64,000 bases of DNA from Pseudomonadota bacterium (lineage in GTDB: Bacteria > Myxococcota_A > UBA796 > UBA9615): positions 35,146-99,145 of the forward strand of contig JAAESI010000153.1 of NCBI GenBank assembly GCA_024229515.1. Reading direction: 5' to 3'. The notes under the pieces are model-generated. The model did no database searches and was not told the origin of the DNA. It saw nothing but the letters and a program-made list of their open reading frames with translations. This document shows positions 1 through 10,568 of the stretch, in pieces. How positions within the stretch are numbered: position 1 is the stretch's first letter; every line of letters begins with the position of its first letter. Made by a program: the position numbers and the translations under genes.

Positions 1-166
1 TGAACCCCGCCTTCTTGGCCGCGGTCATCACCCCTTCGGCGATGGCCTTGGCCTGCGGCGCGGAGGTCGCAGTGAGGACGAGGAGGTAGTCAGCGTACGA
101 GACGAGCTCGGTGACATGCAGGAGGACCGGGTTGCGCGCCTTCTTTTCGAGCGCGGCCTCGGCCAT
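1..166 (-). CDS. rsfS: Ribosomal silencing factor RsfS (Iojap/DUF143), N-terminal part, runs off window
   Basis: Partial gene: 55 codons are visible before the window edge, too short for the ORF track. The translation begins MAEAALEKKA and continues through VTELVSYADYLLVLT and QAKAIAEGVM, which follows the RsfS pattern (a D/E-x-L segment, the conserved ADY-FVIATG strand, then QvkAIA-v). RsfS binds L14 on the large ribosomal subunit and blocks subunit joining during starvation. The ATG at 166 is the first start codon after an in-frame TGA. Related proteins often have a few more N-terminal residues, so the true start could be a non-standard codon slightly upstream. Lying downstream of obg fits the common obg-rsfS gene neighbourhood. 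Confidence 0.82.
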   Translation of the reverse strand, partial: MAEAALEKKARNPVLLHVTELVSYADYLLVLTATSAPQAKAIAEGVMTAAKKAGF

Positions 167-248
167 GAGGAGTGCCTGGTCTAGGGGTTCTATGGTGACA
201 GCTCCGGGTTGATTCGTGGGGCCTGCCCCAAGCGGGCCTCACACATTG

Positions 249-278
249 AGGGTAGGGCCCGCGATCCGAGGCGGTCAA
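249..278 (-). promoter_or_regulatory. Possible promoter upstream of rsfS
   Basis: On the minus strand TTGACC is followed after 18 bp by TACCCT in the 124-bp gap between the lipoprotein gene and rsfS. The gap also contains a short GGGGC/GCCCC inverted repeat without a T-run. Assigned by motif match only. Confidence 0.3.
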
Positions 279-290
279 GGGACGCTTGAT

Positions 291-1127
291 TCACCGTGGG
301 CGGGGATTGGCGAGCGGGGATCGCTTGACCACGCGCACCTTGTCGGCGGGAGGGGCCGCGATCGTGGGCGGCAGTTGGGTCGGCGAGCGGCTCTCGCGGT
401 AGGTGATCAAGACCTCATCCGTTGGATCCGTGCTGCCGATCACCCGGCGCGGCACGTACCGCCCCTCCAGCTCCGCCAGCAGCCGGTTTCCGGTCTCGAT
501 GTCGACGTAGACGAAGCCGGACAGCGCGATCGGTGTGATCGCCTGACCGCTGCGGTTGGCGGCTTCGTCGAGGCTCAGCGGTTTGTCCGAGTCGGGCGCC
601 GGCGGGGGGGCCAGGGACAGCCGGTAGACGCGCACCGGGCGGCCTTCGACGGTCGAGTCCTGGAGCCGCTCGTAGCCGACCTGGTCTCCGAACGGCGACG
701 TGGCGGAGCGCCACGGGCGCAGGGAGCGCTGGAGGATCAGGGACTGGCCCGGCACCCCCGGCAGCTGCTGGTAGAGCGACTCGGCCGAACCGCGGCGGTA
801 GATGCTCTCCTCGTCGCGGATCTCTTCGAAGTGGAGGCGACCGTCCTCGCCGACCTCGCTGAACTCGTAGTTGTCGAGTTCGGCCCAGACGAGCCGGTAC
901 GTCGACTCTTTGCTGGGGTGGATTCCCTGGCGGTCGCCGCGACGGTCCCAGGCCGCTTCGAAGACGTGGGCCCCGAGGCCGCGCACGGTGCCGATCGAGG
1001 TGGCCGGGGGGCGCTCGAAGACGATGCCGCCGGTCTCTCCCGTGGTCACCGGCGGAGCGACGTCGTTGGGACCGCAGCCCGCCGCCGCGACCAGGGCGGC
1101 CACCGCGAGCGCCAGCGCCGCGCGCAA
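291..1127 (-). CDS. Predicted lipoprotein of unknown function in the obg operon
   Basis: A 278-aa protein with a hydrophobic signal peptide ending in AAAGC, a lipobox that predicts an outer-membrane or periplasmic lipoprotein. No family was recognised. The mature part is polar, with beta-rich stretches (RPVRVYRLSL, SGFVYVDIETG) and a Pro-rich segment near residue 200. The start given is a TTG. Three codons upstream a CTG overlaps the obg stop as CTGA (1136-1133), which would give a signal peptide beginning MTSLRAAL; it is the more likely start if this genome uses CTG (see findings). It is co-transcribed with obg and lies between obg and rsfS, an unusual position for a lipoprotein. Confidence 0.75.
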   Translation of the reverse strand: MRAALALAVAALVAAAGCGPNDVAPPVTTGETGGIVFERPPATSIGTVRGLGAHVFEAAWDRRGDRQGIHPSKESTYRLVWAELDNYEFSEVGEDGRLHFEEIRDEESIYRRGSAESLYQQLPGVPGQSLILQRSLRPWRSATSPFGDQVGYERLQDSTVEGRPVRVYRLSLAPPPAPDSDKPLSLDEAANRSGQAITPIALSGFVYVDIETGNRLLAELEGRYVPRRVIGSTDPTDEVLITYRESRSPTQLPPTIAAPPADKVRVVKRSPLANPRPR

Positions 1128-1132
1128 GGACG

Positions 1133-2158
1133 TCAGGACGGTTCATCCGCCGCGGCGTCGATCACGGCGGCGACGGCGTAGATGAGCTCGGTGAGGCCGA
1201 CCCCGGTCGCCGACGAAGCGACGTGCACGGTGATCCCGCGCTGCTCGAATGCAGCCTGGACCTGGGCGACGGTGTCGTCGGAGACGAGATCGCACTTGCT
1301 CAAAAGGACCACCTGGGGGCGCTGGGCGAGCTCGGAGGCGTAGCGCTCCAGCTCGCCGTTGAGCTTATCAAACCGCTCCAGCGGAGCGCCGTGGACCTCG
1401 TCCTCCATGGCGTCGAGGCTCACGAGGTGGAGCAGCAGCCGGCAGCGCTCCACGTGGCGGAGGAAGCGGTGCCCCAGGCCGACGCCTTCGGCGGCGCCCT
1501 CGATGAGGCCGGGGATGTCAGCGACGACGAACGTGCGGTACTGGCCGGGGACCTCGACCACGCCGAGGCTCGGCTCCAGCGTGGTGAAGGGGTAGGCGGC
1601 GACCTTCGGCTTGGCCGCGCTGATCCGCGAGATGAGGGTCGACTTGCCGGCGTTGGGGAAGCCCAGGAGCCCGACGTCCGCGAGCAGCTTCAGCTCCAAC
1701 TGCAGCTCGGCGGTGATGCCGGAGCCGCCGGGTTCGGCTTTCACGGGGGCGCGGTTGCGGGACGTCTTGAAGCGGGCGTTGCCGCGACCGCCGTCCCCGC
1801 CCTCGAGCACCACCGCCTCGACGCCGTCCTCGGTCAGCTCGGTGATGAGCTCCCCGGTGGCGACGTCGGTGATGGTCGTGCCCACGGGCACCGGGATGAC
1901 CTTGTCCTCGCCGCCCCGGCCGGTCCGGTTGTTGCCCCCGCCGGGGTTTCCCCGCTTGGCCTTCACGAACGGCGTGAACCGGAGGTGGTGCAGCGTGTTC
2001 AGGTTCCGGTCGGCGACGAAGACGATGTGTCCGCCCCGCCCGCCGTCGCCCCCGTTGGGACCGCCGCGGGGGACGAACTTCTCCTTCCGGAACAAGGAAG
2101 CACCGTCTCCTCCGTCGCCGGACGAGGCGGTGAGCCTTACTTCGTCGATGAATCGCAT
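1133..2158 (-). CDS. obg: GTPase Obg/CgtA
   Basis: 341 aa, the usual length for Obg without a long C-terminal OCT extension. The Gly-rich Obg fold is clear at the N terminus (DGGDGA, RGGPNGGDGGRGG, GGDGGRGNARF). The G domain follows with G1 GFPNAGKST (about residue 166), G3 DIPGLIEGA, and G4 SKCD in place of the usual NKxD/NKiD. Obg acts in late 50S assembly and the stringent response. It lies 30 bp downstream of rpmA, the classic rplU-rpmA-obg order. The Asn-to-Ser change in G4 still leaves the Asp that reads guanine. Confidence 0.97.
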   Translation of the reverse strand: MRFIDEVRLTASSGDGGDGASLFRKEKFVPRGGPNGGDGGRGGHIVFVADRNLNTLHHLRFTPFVKAKRGNPGGGNNRTGRGGEDKVIPVPVGTTITDVATGELITELTEDGVEAVVLEGGDGGRGNARFKTSRNRAPVKAEPGGSGITAELQLELKLLADVGLLGFPNAGKSTLISRISAAKPKVAAYPFTTLEPSLGVVEVPGQYRTFVVADIPGLIEGAAEGVGLGHRFLRHVERCRLLLHLVSLDAMEDEVHGAPLERFDKLNGELERYASELAQRPQVVLLSKCDLVSDDTVAQVQAAFEQRGITVHVASSATGVGLTELIYAVAAVIDAAADEPS

Positions 2159-2188
2159 GGATGCCGCCGTCGGGAGGCGGCGAAGCCG

Positions 2189-2446
2189 CTAGGCCTCGGC
2201 GACGATGCCGATCGTCTTCCGGCCGTACTTGTCGTGGCCGAACTCGACGGCGCCATCGGTCAGCGCGAACAACGTCCAGTCCTTGCCCGTGCCCACGTTG
2301 GAGCCGGGGTGGAACGTCGTGCCGCGCTGGCGGACGAGGATGCTGCCAGCGGTGACGGTCTCACCGTCGCCGGCCTTGAGGCCGAGCCGCTTGCCGATGG
2401 AGTCGCGACCGTTCCGAGTGGAACCCTGACCCTTTTTGTGTGCCAT
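2189..2446 (-). CDS. rpmA: Large ribosomal subunit protein bL27
   Basis: 85 aa, full length for bL27. It begins [16 protein letters not shown], close to the family's MAHKKaGGSsrNGRDS, so no Firmicutes-type cleaved leader is present. Further family features are [10 protein letters not shown], HPGxNVG and GKDxTLFAL. The N-terminal tail reaches the peptidyl-transferase centre. A GGGAGAG Shine-Dalgarno precedes the ATG, and the gene lies 14 bp after rplU. Confidence 0.98.
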   Translation of the reverse strand: MAHKKGQGSTRNGRDSIGKRLGLKAGDGETVTAGSILVRQRGTTFHPGSNVGTGKDWTLFALTDGAVEFGHDKYGRKTIGIVAEA

Positions 2447-2460
2447 GGAATCGCTCTCCC

Positions 2461-2775
2461 TTAACCGTTGATCTGGGCGATCCGCACGGTGGTGACGTGC
2501 GAACGGAAGCCCCGCGTGGTCGCGCTGTTGGCGTGACGGCGGCGCTTCTTGAAGATGATGAGCTTCGGGCCGCGGCCCTGCTCGGTGATCTCACCGACGA
2601 CGCTCGCGCCCTCGACCAACGGCGTGCCGATCTTCGACTCGTCGCCTCCGGTCATGAGCACCTCTTCGAAGGTGATCTTGCTGCCCGCGGGCGCGCCCGG
2701 GATGTGGTCCACCGTGATGGTGTCACCCTCGGCGACCTTGTACTGACGCCCCTGGGTCTGAATGACTGCGTACAT
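2461..2775 (-). CDS. rplU: Large ribosomal subunit protein bL21
   Basis: Start set at [14 protein letters not shown], the universal bL21 N terminus, giving 104 aa. The longer frame in the ORF track adds 20 upstream residues that cover the promoter and ribosome-binding site. Motifs seen are the DHIPGAPAG region and the basic C-terminal strand [14 protein letters not shown] followed by [16 protein letters not shown] lies 9 nt before the ATG. First gene of the rplU-rpmA-obg operon. Confidence 0.97.
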   Translation of the reverse strand: MYAVIQTQGRQYKVAEGDTITVDHIPGAPAGSKITFEEVLMTGGDESKIGTPLVEGASVVGEITEQGRGPKLIIFKKRRRHANSATTRGFRSHVTTVRIAQING

Positions 2776-2814
2776 CGTCTTGACTCCTGCCCGCGATAGG
2801 CCGCGAGCGCGCGG

Positions 2815-2842
2815 ATAATACGGAGCCGATGTCACGAGTCAA
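2815..2842 (-). promoter_or_regulatory. Sigma-70-type promoter of the rplU-rpmA-obg operon
   Basis: Minus strand: TTGACT (2842-2837), a 16-bp spacer and TATTAT (2820-2815). The predicted transcript starts near 2808 and has a leader of about 30 nt carrying the rplU Shine-Dalgarno. It is among the best consensus promoters in the window, as expected for ribosomal protein genes. Confidence 0.65.
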
Positions 2843-2862
2843 GAGGAAGACCGATCCGCCTT

Positions 2863-3359
2863 CTAGAGCGCCGCTTCGATCTTGCCGATGAACGTCTCCA
2901 CCGACTTGCGCGTCGCCCGCCGGATCATCCACGCGGGGATCTTGAGCGTGCTCACCAGATCCAGTGTGTAGGTCACCCGGCTTCCGCCGGCATGGGGCTG
3001 CACGTCCCAGGCGGCCTCGTAGTGGGAGAAGGCGTCGCTGCGGACCAACTTCGACACGAAGCCGCCCGCCACCGGGTACTGCCGGACGCGGTACTCCGCG
3101 GTCGACAGGGGGTGCGGGAGACGAAGTCCACCAGTTGGCAGTCGCCGTCCGGCCCCACGACCGTGGCCTCGGTCTGGCCGTCGTCGCTCGTGCGCACCAC
3201 CCAGACGGGATCGCCCACGCGCGCGAGGGCGACATCCGGGGCCGAGCCCACGGTGATCGTCGCCGTGATGCTCCCGTCCTCCTCGATCACCACGGTCGGC
3301 TCCCCCGCCTCCGCGACGGCGGGGAGCAGGAGCACGGCGGCGAGGAGCAGGGCGCGCAT
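2863..3359 (-). pseudogene. Exported SRPBCC/START-like protein, interrupted by a -1 frameshift
   Basis: The first frame starts at an ATG overlapping the upstream AAA gene (ATGA) and reads [19 protein letters not shown], a signal peptide, then about 70 residues ending DFVSRTP. The second frame resumes with STAEYRVRQYPVAGGF and ends KSVETFIGKIEAAL. The C-terminal half has the SRPBCC ligand-binding (polyketide cyclase/START-like) pattern: a YEAAWDV strand, RVTYTLDLV, then a long helix. The two halves join if one more base is placed in the run of five G at 3108-3112 (plus strand). This is a recent mutation or a sequencing error, not long-standing decay. The ligand is unknown. Confidence 0.7.
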
Positions 3360-5059
3360 CAGGGCTTGAGCAGGCGCCCCTGCTGGAGCCGCAGCTCCGC
3401 GTTCAACTCGGCCGTGTTCATCGCCTTGTAGGCGGGCGGCAGCATCGATCGGCTGCTGCACTCGAACACCGCGAGCAGCTCCATGTACTTGAGCATCGCC
3501 TGGTCGCGCGACGGGATGAAGTCGTCCGCCGCGGCCACCAGATCCTCGTCCTGCACCGTGGCGCTGCCCCGGTCCTCGGCGAAGTTGATGGCGGTCAGCA
3601 GGATCGCCTCGATCTCCGCCCCGGTCATGCCCTGGATGTGGTCGCAGAAGCCTTCGTAGTCGTCGATCCGGTGCTTGATCTTGTTCTTCCGCAGCAGCGC
3701 ACGGGTGATGGCGATGCGGGCGTCGTCGTCCTGCGGGGGGAAGAACGGCATCTTCAGGTCGAACCGGCCCGGACGCTTCATGTCCGCGTCGAGCTTGTCG
3801 GGCCGGTTGGTCATCATCGCGAACAGGATCGAGCCGCGGTTGTTCGTGTCGCTCATGAACTCCTTGAGCCGCGCCGTGACCCGGCTGTCGACCCCGCCGT
3901 CGTTGTCGCCGCCGCCGCCCCCGCCGATGCTGCGGTCGCCTTCGTCGATGATGACGAGGGTGTTGCCCAGCGCCTTGACCACGTTGAGGATCTTCTCGAG
4001 GTTGCCCTCCGTCGAGCCGACCCACTTGTCCCGGAAGTTCTTGAACTTCAGGGTCGTCATGCCGACCTCGTTGGCGAACGCCTCCATCATGAAGCTCTTG
4101 CCCGTGCCCATCGGGCCGACGATGAGGATCCCCATCGGCACCCGGGAGCGATCGCCCTTCTTGATGGACGTGATCACCCGCTTGAGCGACTTCTTGATCT
4201 CCTCCATGCCGCCGACGACGGAGAAGTCGTGCTGGCTGTCGACGAACTCGACCAACCCGAAGCACTCCTGCTCGATGGCCTGCCGCTTGATGCGGGAGAT
4301 CGCCTCCGGAGTCAGCTTCGCCTCCTTCATGCGGGCTTCCCGCACGACGCTGTCCAGCTGGAAGTTGTTCAGCCCCGCGGTCAGCGCGGCGATGCGGCCC
4401 GCCGACATGCCGACCTTGCCCTCCCGCTCCAGCACGTCCTCGACGAACTGCTTGCGGCTGCCCTCATCCGGCAGCGGGATCTCGATCGGGGTGAGGCCCG
4501 GCGCGCTCCGCACGGTGCGGTCGAGGTTCGCCAGGTTCTCCGTGATGAGCACGATGATGTTGTCGGTGGCGAGCACCTCGGGGTCGCTGGACCAGCGCTG
4601 GAGCGTGACCCGCATCGCCCGGTCCTGCTCGCCCATGAAGCTGACATCACCGTCCGGAATGACGGTCTCGGCGTACTCGATCACGAACGCGCCGCGCGCG
4701 TTCACGTCGGACAGGAACGTCTCCACGTAGGGGAACAGCCGGTAGGGATCCCGAGGAAGCGCCTCGGGAAGCTGGGCGCGCCCCTGCCACATGCGGCGGG
4801 CGTCGATGCCGAGGCGCCAGGGCTTCTCCATCTCCTTGTCGGCGAACTGCAGGCCGGAGGCGACGTCGTAGAAGCAGACGATCTCCTTGGTGCGGCCGAG
4901 CATGCCCGCGAGGAACTGGCGGAGGGTGACCCAGCCGCCTTTCCACTGCACGAGGTCGTGGATGTTGCCGTGGAGCACGAACAGGCTGGAGGCGCCGGCG
5001 ATGTAGCGCTCGCGGAGCCGGTCGGCCCACTCGGGAAGGACGGGGTTTTCGTCGTTCAT
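3359..5059 (-). CDS. AAA+ ATPase with a degenerate N-terminal and an active C-terminal AAA domain
   Basis: 566 aa. The N-terminal half (about 20-250) looks like an AAA fold without a Walker A ([27 protein letters not shown]). The C-terminal half has Walker A GPMGTGKS near residue 315, the pore-loop region [13 protein letters not shown], and Walker B LVIIDEGD near 371. A Gly-rich insertion GGGGGGD follows, then the sensor region [10 protein letters not shown] and the arginine-finger-like RPGRFD. The plan resembles the Ycf46-like group of two-domain AAA proteins. Walker B DEGD is atypical (usually DEaD/DEiD). It lacks membrane segments, so it is cytoplasmic. A TACCCT box 9 nt upstream of the ATG and no Shine-Dalgarno suggest a leaderless start. 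Substrate unknown. Confidence 0.85.
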   Translation of the reverse strand: MNDENPVLPEWADRLRERYIAGASSLFVLHGNIHDLVQWKGGWVTLRQFLAGMLGRTKEIVCFYDVASGLQFADKEMEKPWRLGIDARRMWQGRAQLPEALPRDPYRLFPYVETFLSDVNARGAFVIEYAETVIPDGDVSFMGEQDRAMRVTLQRWSSDPEVLATDNIIVLITENLANLDRTVRSAPGLTPIEIPLPDEGSRKQFVEDVLEREGKVGMSAGRIAALTAGLNNFQLDSVVREARMKEAKLTPEAISRIKRQAIEQECFGLVEFVDSQHDFSVVGGMEEIKKSLKRVITSIKKGDRSRVPMGILIVGPMGTGKSFMMEAFANEVGMTTLKFKNFRDKWVGSTEGNLEKILNVVKALGNTLVIIDEGDRSIGGGGGGDNDGGVDSRVTARLKEFMSDTNNRGSILFAMMTNRPDKLDADMKRPGRFDLKMPFFPPQDDDARIAITRALLRKNKIKHRIDDYEGFCDHIQGMTGAEIEAILLTAINFAEDRGSATVQDEDLVAAADDFIPSRDQAMLKYMELLAVFECSSRSMLPPAYKAMNTAELNAELRLQQGRLLKP

Positions 5060-5068
5060 TGGACGCGG

Positions 5069-5074
5069 AGGGTA
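5069..5074 (-). promoter_or_regulatory. TACCCT box close to the AAA ATPase start (putative leaderless -10)
   Basis: TACCCT ends 9 nt before the ATG at 5059, and no Shine-Dalgarno is present. It belongs to the recurrent TAnnnT set described in the findings. Confidence 0.4.
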
Positions 5075-5096
5075 TCAGCCCGCGCCCGCGGGGGCT

Positions 5097-5963
5097 TCAG
5101 CCGCGCGCGCGGCGGCGGATGGAGAGCAGCAGCAGGGGGAGGAAGGCGGCGAAGGCACCGGTCCGGCTGGTCGGGGCGCCGGCGTCGCAAGCGCAGCCGG
5201 TGGTGGGGACCGTCGTCTCGGCGAGCTCGACGTCGGCGCAGACCTCCAGCGGATCGGAGAGCTCGCCCAGTCCGTTCTCGTGCACGACGTCGACGCAGAC
5301 CTCCTCGGGCCGCTCCGTCCCGGCTTCCTGCTCGGCGCTGAGCCAGCCGATGGCGGTGCGGTCCGTCTCCATCACGGTCAGCGCGCCGAGTTCGTCGTCC
5401 CGGAAGAAGCGGACGACGGACAGGCGGCTGCTGCCGAGGTCGTCAGCGTCGGCCTGGACGGCCGCCTGGATCGACAGGAACGCGGGACCGCTGACGCTGG
5501 CGGGGTACCAGATGGCGCTGAGGTCGGCGTCGAAGGGGGCGTCGGGGTCGAGGTGGTCGAGGTCCGCGGCCCCGGTCCGGAACACCACCTGCCGCTCCTG
5601 GCCGGCGCCGTAGGTGAAGGTGTACTCGGCCAAGGGGAGCAGCGGCTCATCGGGGGTGAACCAGACCCAGAAGTAGGCGCCAAGCGCCTCCTCTTCGATC
5701 GTGCCCGCGACCGGGGTGCCGAGCAGGTCCAGGGCGGGGTCGCCGATGACGCTCTCGTGCACGAACCAGCCGAGGCGTCCGTCGATCGGGACGGGCTCGT
5801 CGGATGCCGCCGTGCCGAGCACGACGTCCGCCATCGGCACCGTCAGCCAGTGATCAGCGGGATCGGTGACCAGCGCGTCGCCCTCGTTGTCGAACGGAGC
5901 GGCGGCCGCGGGGAGCGCGAAGGAGACGGCGAGGGCGGACAGCAGGCACGTGAGGGGTCGCAT
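5097..5963 (-). CDS. Secreted protein with MYXO-CTERM-like sorting tail
   Basis: 288 aa with a signal peptide (cleavage near AAAAPF). The body is acidic and beta-rich, of unknown function, and may be Ig-like (YTFTYGAGQERQVVFR). The C terminus is a Cys pair (GCACDAG), a short Pro/Thr linker, a hydrophobic stretch (FAAFLPLLLLSI) and an Arg cluster RRRARG. This is the plan of MYXO-CTERM surface-anchoring signals processed in myxobacteria, although the Cys motif departs slightly from the commonest form. A TAGCTT box lies upstream with a short leader containing GGGGCGG. Confidence 0.75.
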   Translation of the reverse strand: MRPLTCLLSALAVSFALPAAAAPFDNEGDALVTDPADHWLTVPMADVVLGTAASDEPVPIDGRLGWFVHESVIGDPALDLLGTPVAGTIEEEALGAYFWVWFTPDEPLLPLAEYTFTYGAGQERQVVFRTGAADLDHLDPDAPFDADLSAIWYPASVSGPAFLSIQAAVQADADDLGSSRLSVVRFFRDDELGALTVMETDRTAIGWLSAEQEAGTERPEEVCVDVVHENGLGELSDPLEVCADVELAETTVPTTGCACDAGAPTSRTGAFAAFLPLLLLSIRRRARG

Positions 5964-6005
5964 GGACCGCCCCGGTTGCGAAAGCTATGCCACTGCAGCG
6001 GGAGA

Positions 6006-6400
6006 TCAGCCTCCGGGCTGCTGCACCGTGATCGGCTGTTCGCCGTCGGCGTCGACAAAGAGCACCGTCGCCGGCGAGGAGTCCAGCCCCACCGACGGGG
6101 TCCCGTTCAGGTCGATCGGGAACGAGATGCTGCCGCTGGCGCTGCCCGCATCGACGAGATCGAAGCGGAGCTTCTTGTCAGACCCCTCCCCGGTGTACGA
6201 GAACTGGACCTGGGAGCCCGGCTTGATGTCGAAGGTGCCCGACGGCAGCAGGTAGAACTTCTTGTCCGTGCCTTTGACCGCTTTGCACTTGTAGCCAGAG
6301 CCCTTGACCTTCTTGCCCGCGGCTCGGGCGGGGGTGGCGGTGGTCGTCACGGCGGCGGCGCCGAGGCCCACCACGGCGAGCTTTCCGAAATCACGTCTGT

Positions 6401-6404
<4 letters not shown>
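6006..6404 (-). CDS. Small Tat-exported protein of unknown function
   Basis: Start set at MNRRDFGKLAVVG, which gives 132 aa; the ORF track runs a longer frame through the kinase gene. RRDFGK followed by a moderately hydrophobic stretch and ATPARA is a twin-arginine signal with a cleavage site. The mature domain is about 100 aa, Lys/Gly-rich, then beta-like (FYLLPSGTFDIKPGSQVQFSY), possibly a small cupredoxin-like or Ig-like fold; no Cys/His metal set is obvious. The ATG overlaps the kinase stop (ATGA), so the two are translationally coupled. Confidence 0.8.
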
Positions 6405-8488
<2,084 letters not shown>

Positions 8489-8495
8489 CAGGTCG

Positions 8496-8501
8496 AGGCT
8501 A
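8496..8501 (-). promoter_or_regulatory. TAGCCT box 7 nt upstream of the kinase TTG start
   Basis: Minus-strand TAGCCT ends 7 nt before the TTG at 8488. No Shine-Dalgarno is seen, consistent with a leaderless transcript starting at the TTG. Confidence 0.42.
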
Positions 8502-8519
8502 CCCCGTTGGGCGACGGGC

Positions 8520-10502
8520 TCAGAATCCGAAGATCCGGCCCACGTCGTTGAAGGTCGCGAACAGGAAGATCATGAGGATGAAGACCAGGCCGGCCCACTG
8601 GAAGCGGGCTTCGAGTTCCTCGTCCATGCGTCGGCCCTTCACCTTCTCGTACATCAGGAAGACGAAGTGGCCCCCATCGGTGATGGGGATGGGGAGGAAG
8701 TTCACGATCGCGAGGTTCACCGACAGCAGCGCCAGGAAGTTGGCGAGGTCGCCCATCGACTTCTCGGCGTAGGCGTAGGTCGCCTGGAGGATGCCCACCG
8801 GGCCCGCGAGCATGCGCGCCGAGGCCCGCTGCATCGCCATCGCGCGGATGCCGTCGACGAAGTCCTTGAGGATGCGGAACGGCGCCTTGAGCGACGGCCC
8901 GACGGCCGCGATGGGCCCCTTGCGGATGAGCTCCTCGCGCTGCAGCGGGGCGACGCCGAGGAAGCCGATCTTCACCGGATCGGGGGCGGCGGAGGCCATC
9001 ACGTCGAAGGTGTGGCGCTTGCCGTCCCGTTCGACCGCGATCTCGAACTTGCCGACCTCGAGCTGCGCGAGCGCAACCCCGTCCGTGGTGGAGACCTCCG
9101 CCTCGTGGGGGACGAGCTTGTTCTGGAGCGCCAGGAGGGTGCGCCACAGCGGATCCTCGATCCCCCACTCGTCCGTGACGGCCTCGCCGAGTTCGTCCTT
9201 GCCGAGGTTCACCTCACCCTTGATCGAGACGACGACGTCGCCGATCTGGAGCCGGTCCTTCAGGCTGGGGCCGACCCGCCCGAGCACCAGCTCCTCCGGC
9301 GGGCGCCCGGCGATGCCGAGGGCCGGGAGCGCCGTCGCGGGCATGCCCCAGTCGGGGATCGGGCCGGGGGTCAGCGCCACGTCGAAGGCGGGTGCGCCGG
9401 CGCGCTCGATCGTCATCGCGACGGGCGCGAACTCGGGGAAGTCGAAGGTCGCCGCCTTCCACGCCCCGTACCAGGAACCGACCGGCTTGCCGCCGACGGC
9501 GGCGATGCGATCGCCGGGCACGATGCCCGCCTTGGCCGCGGGGGAGCCCGCCTCCACGAAGTCGATGACCGCGTCGTGGCGGGGCTCGATGTCGAGCTGG
9601 AACCTCGGCACCTGGTCGGACGTGCGCGCCTCGGTGTGGGCCGACAGCTCGACCTGCTCACCGTCCCGGTCGACCAGCACCTTGATGTCCTGGTCCGGCC
9701 GGTGGCGGATCAAGGACTGGAACTCCGACCACGTGTGGATCGGGTGCCCGTCGATGGACAGGAGCGTATCGCCGGGCTTGATGCCAGCGTCGTCGGCGGC
9801 GCTGCCGACCTCGTAGCTGCCGACGCGGAGCTCCACGGGGCCGCGGAAGTCGGGGTAGTTGATCGGCAGCTTGGGGTCGCGGTGGACGGTCAGCTCGACC
9901 CGCTTGGCCTCGCCCCCGCGCATCACCTTGACCGGCACCTTCGCGCCCGGCTCGCGGGTGGCGTAGGCGAGCACGAGCTCTTCCCAGGAGCCGACCTCCT
10001 TGCCGTCGATCTCCACGATCTGGTCGCCCGGCCGCAGGCCCGCCTCCAGCGTCTCGAAGGACAGCGTGCCGACCTCCGAGGGGTAGGAGTGGTAGCCGAT
10101 GACGAACGCCAGCCAGCACAGGACGAAGGCGGACAGGAAGTTGGCGATGACGCCGGCGGAGATGATCTGGGTGCGCGCCCACACCGACTTGGCCTGGAAG
10201 CTGTCGGGCTCGCTGTGGTTGGCGACGCCGTCCTCGGGCAGATCGTGCTGCCCCTTCATCTTGACGTAGCCGCCCAGCGGGAAGGCGCCGATGACGTACT
10301 CGGTGCCGCCGCGGTACCAGGTGAAGAGCTTGGCGCCGAAGAAGTCGAAGCCGATCGCGAACTTCTCGACGTAGACGCCGTTCTTGCGGGCCATCAGGTA
10401 GTGGCCGAACTCGTGGATGAAGATCACGAGCCCGAATCCGAACACCACTTTGATGATCGAGAAGAGCTGGGCGGGGTCAGGTAGGCCGGCGGCGAGCGTC
10501 AC
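8520..10502 (-). CDS. rseP: Site-2 intramembrane metalloprotease RseP family (M50) with several PDZ domains
   Basis: Start set at the GTG at 10502 (MTLAAGLPDPAQLF), giving 660 aa; the track's longer start reads through the divergent gene. HEFGH, the zinc-binding HExxH motif, is near residue 28 in the first membrane helix. The third-ligand motif appears as PIPITDGGH near 600 (usually PiPxLDGG). Between them are about four PDZ-like units (LRPGDQIVEIDG, IKPGDTLLSIDG, IVPGDRIAAVGG, LQIGDVVVSIKG), which explains a length well above the roughly 450 aa of E. coli RseP. The family cleaves anti-sigma factors and remnant signal peptides in the inner membrane. TACCTT ends 6 nt before the GTG. Confidence 0.93.
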   Translation of the reverse strand: MTLAAGLPDPAQLFSIIKVVFGFGLVIFIHEFGHYLMARKNGVYVEKFAIGFDFFGAKLFTWYRGGTEYVIGAFPLGGYVKMKGQHDLPEDGVANHSEPDSFQAKSVWARTQIISAGVIANFLSAFVLCWLAFVIGYHSYPSEVGTLSFETLEAGLRPGDQIVEIDGKEVGSWEELVLAYATREPGAKVPVKVMRGGEAKRVELTVHRDPKLPINYPDFRGPVELRVGSYEVGSAADDAGIKPGDTLLSIDGHPIHTWSEFQSLIRHRPDQDIKVLVDRDGEQVELSAHTEARTSDQVPRFQLDIEPRHDAVIDFVEAGSPAAKAGIVPGDRIAAVGGKPVGSWYGAWKAATFDFPEFAPVAMTIERAGAPAFDVALTPGPIPDWGMPATALPALGIAGRPPEELVLGRVGPSLKDRLQIGDVVVSIKGEVNLGKDELGEAVTDEWGIEDPLWRTLLALQNKLVPHEAEVSTTDGVALAQLEVGKFEIAVERDGKRHTFDVMASAAPDPVKIGFLGVAPLQREELIRKGPIAAVGPSLKAPFRILKDFVDGIRAMAMQRASARMLAGPVGILQATYAYAEKSMGDLANFLALLSVNLAIVNFLPIPITDGGHFVFLMYEKVKGRRMDEELEARFQWAGLVFILMIFLFATFNDVGRIFGF

Positions 10503-10508
10503 CGCAGC

Positions 10509-10514
10509 AAGGTA
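10509..10514 (-). promoter_or_regulatory. TACCTT box 6 nt upstream of the rseP GTG
   Basis: Minus-strand TACCTT is followed by 6 nt and then the GTG start. There is no Shine-Dalgarno. Putative leaderless -10. Confidence 0.42.
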
Positions 10515-10568
10515 AGCGCGAGGCCGCCCCCAAGCAAGACGCCGCCCCGACCGGCATGATCGGGGGGC

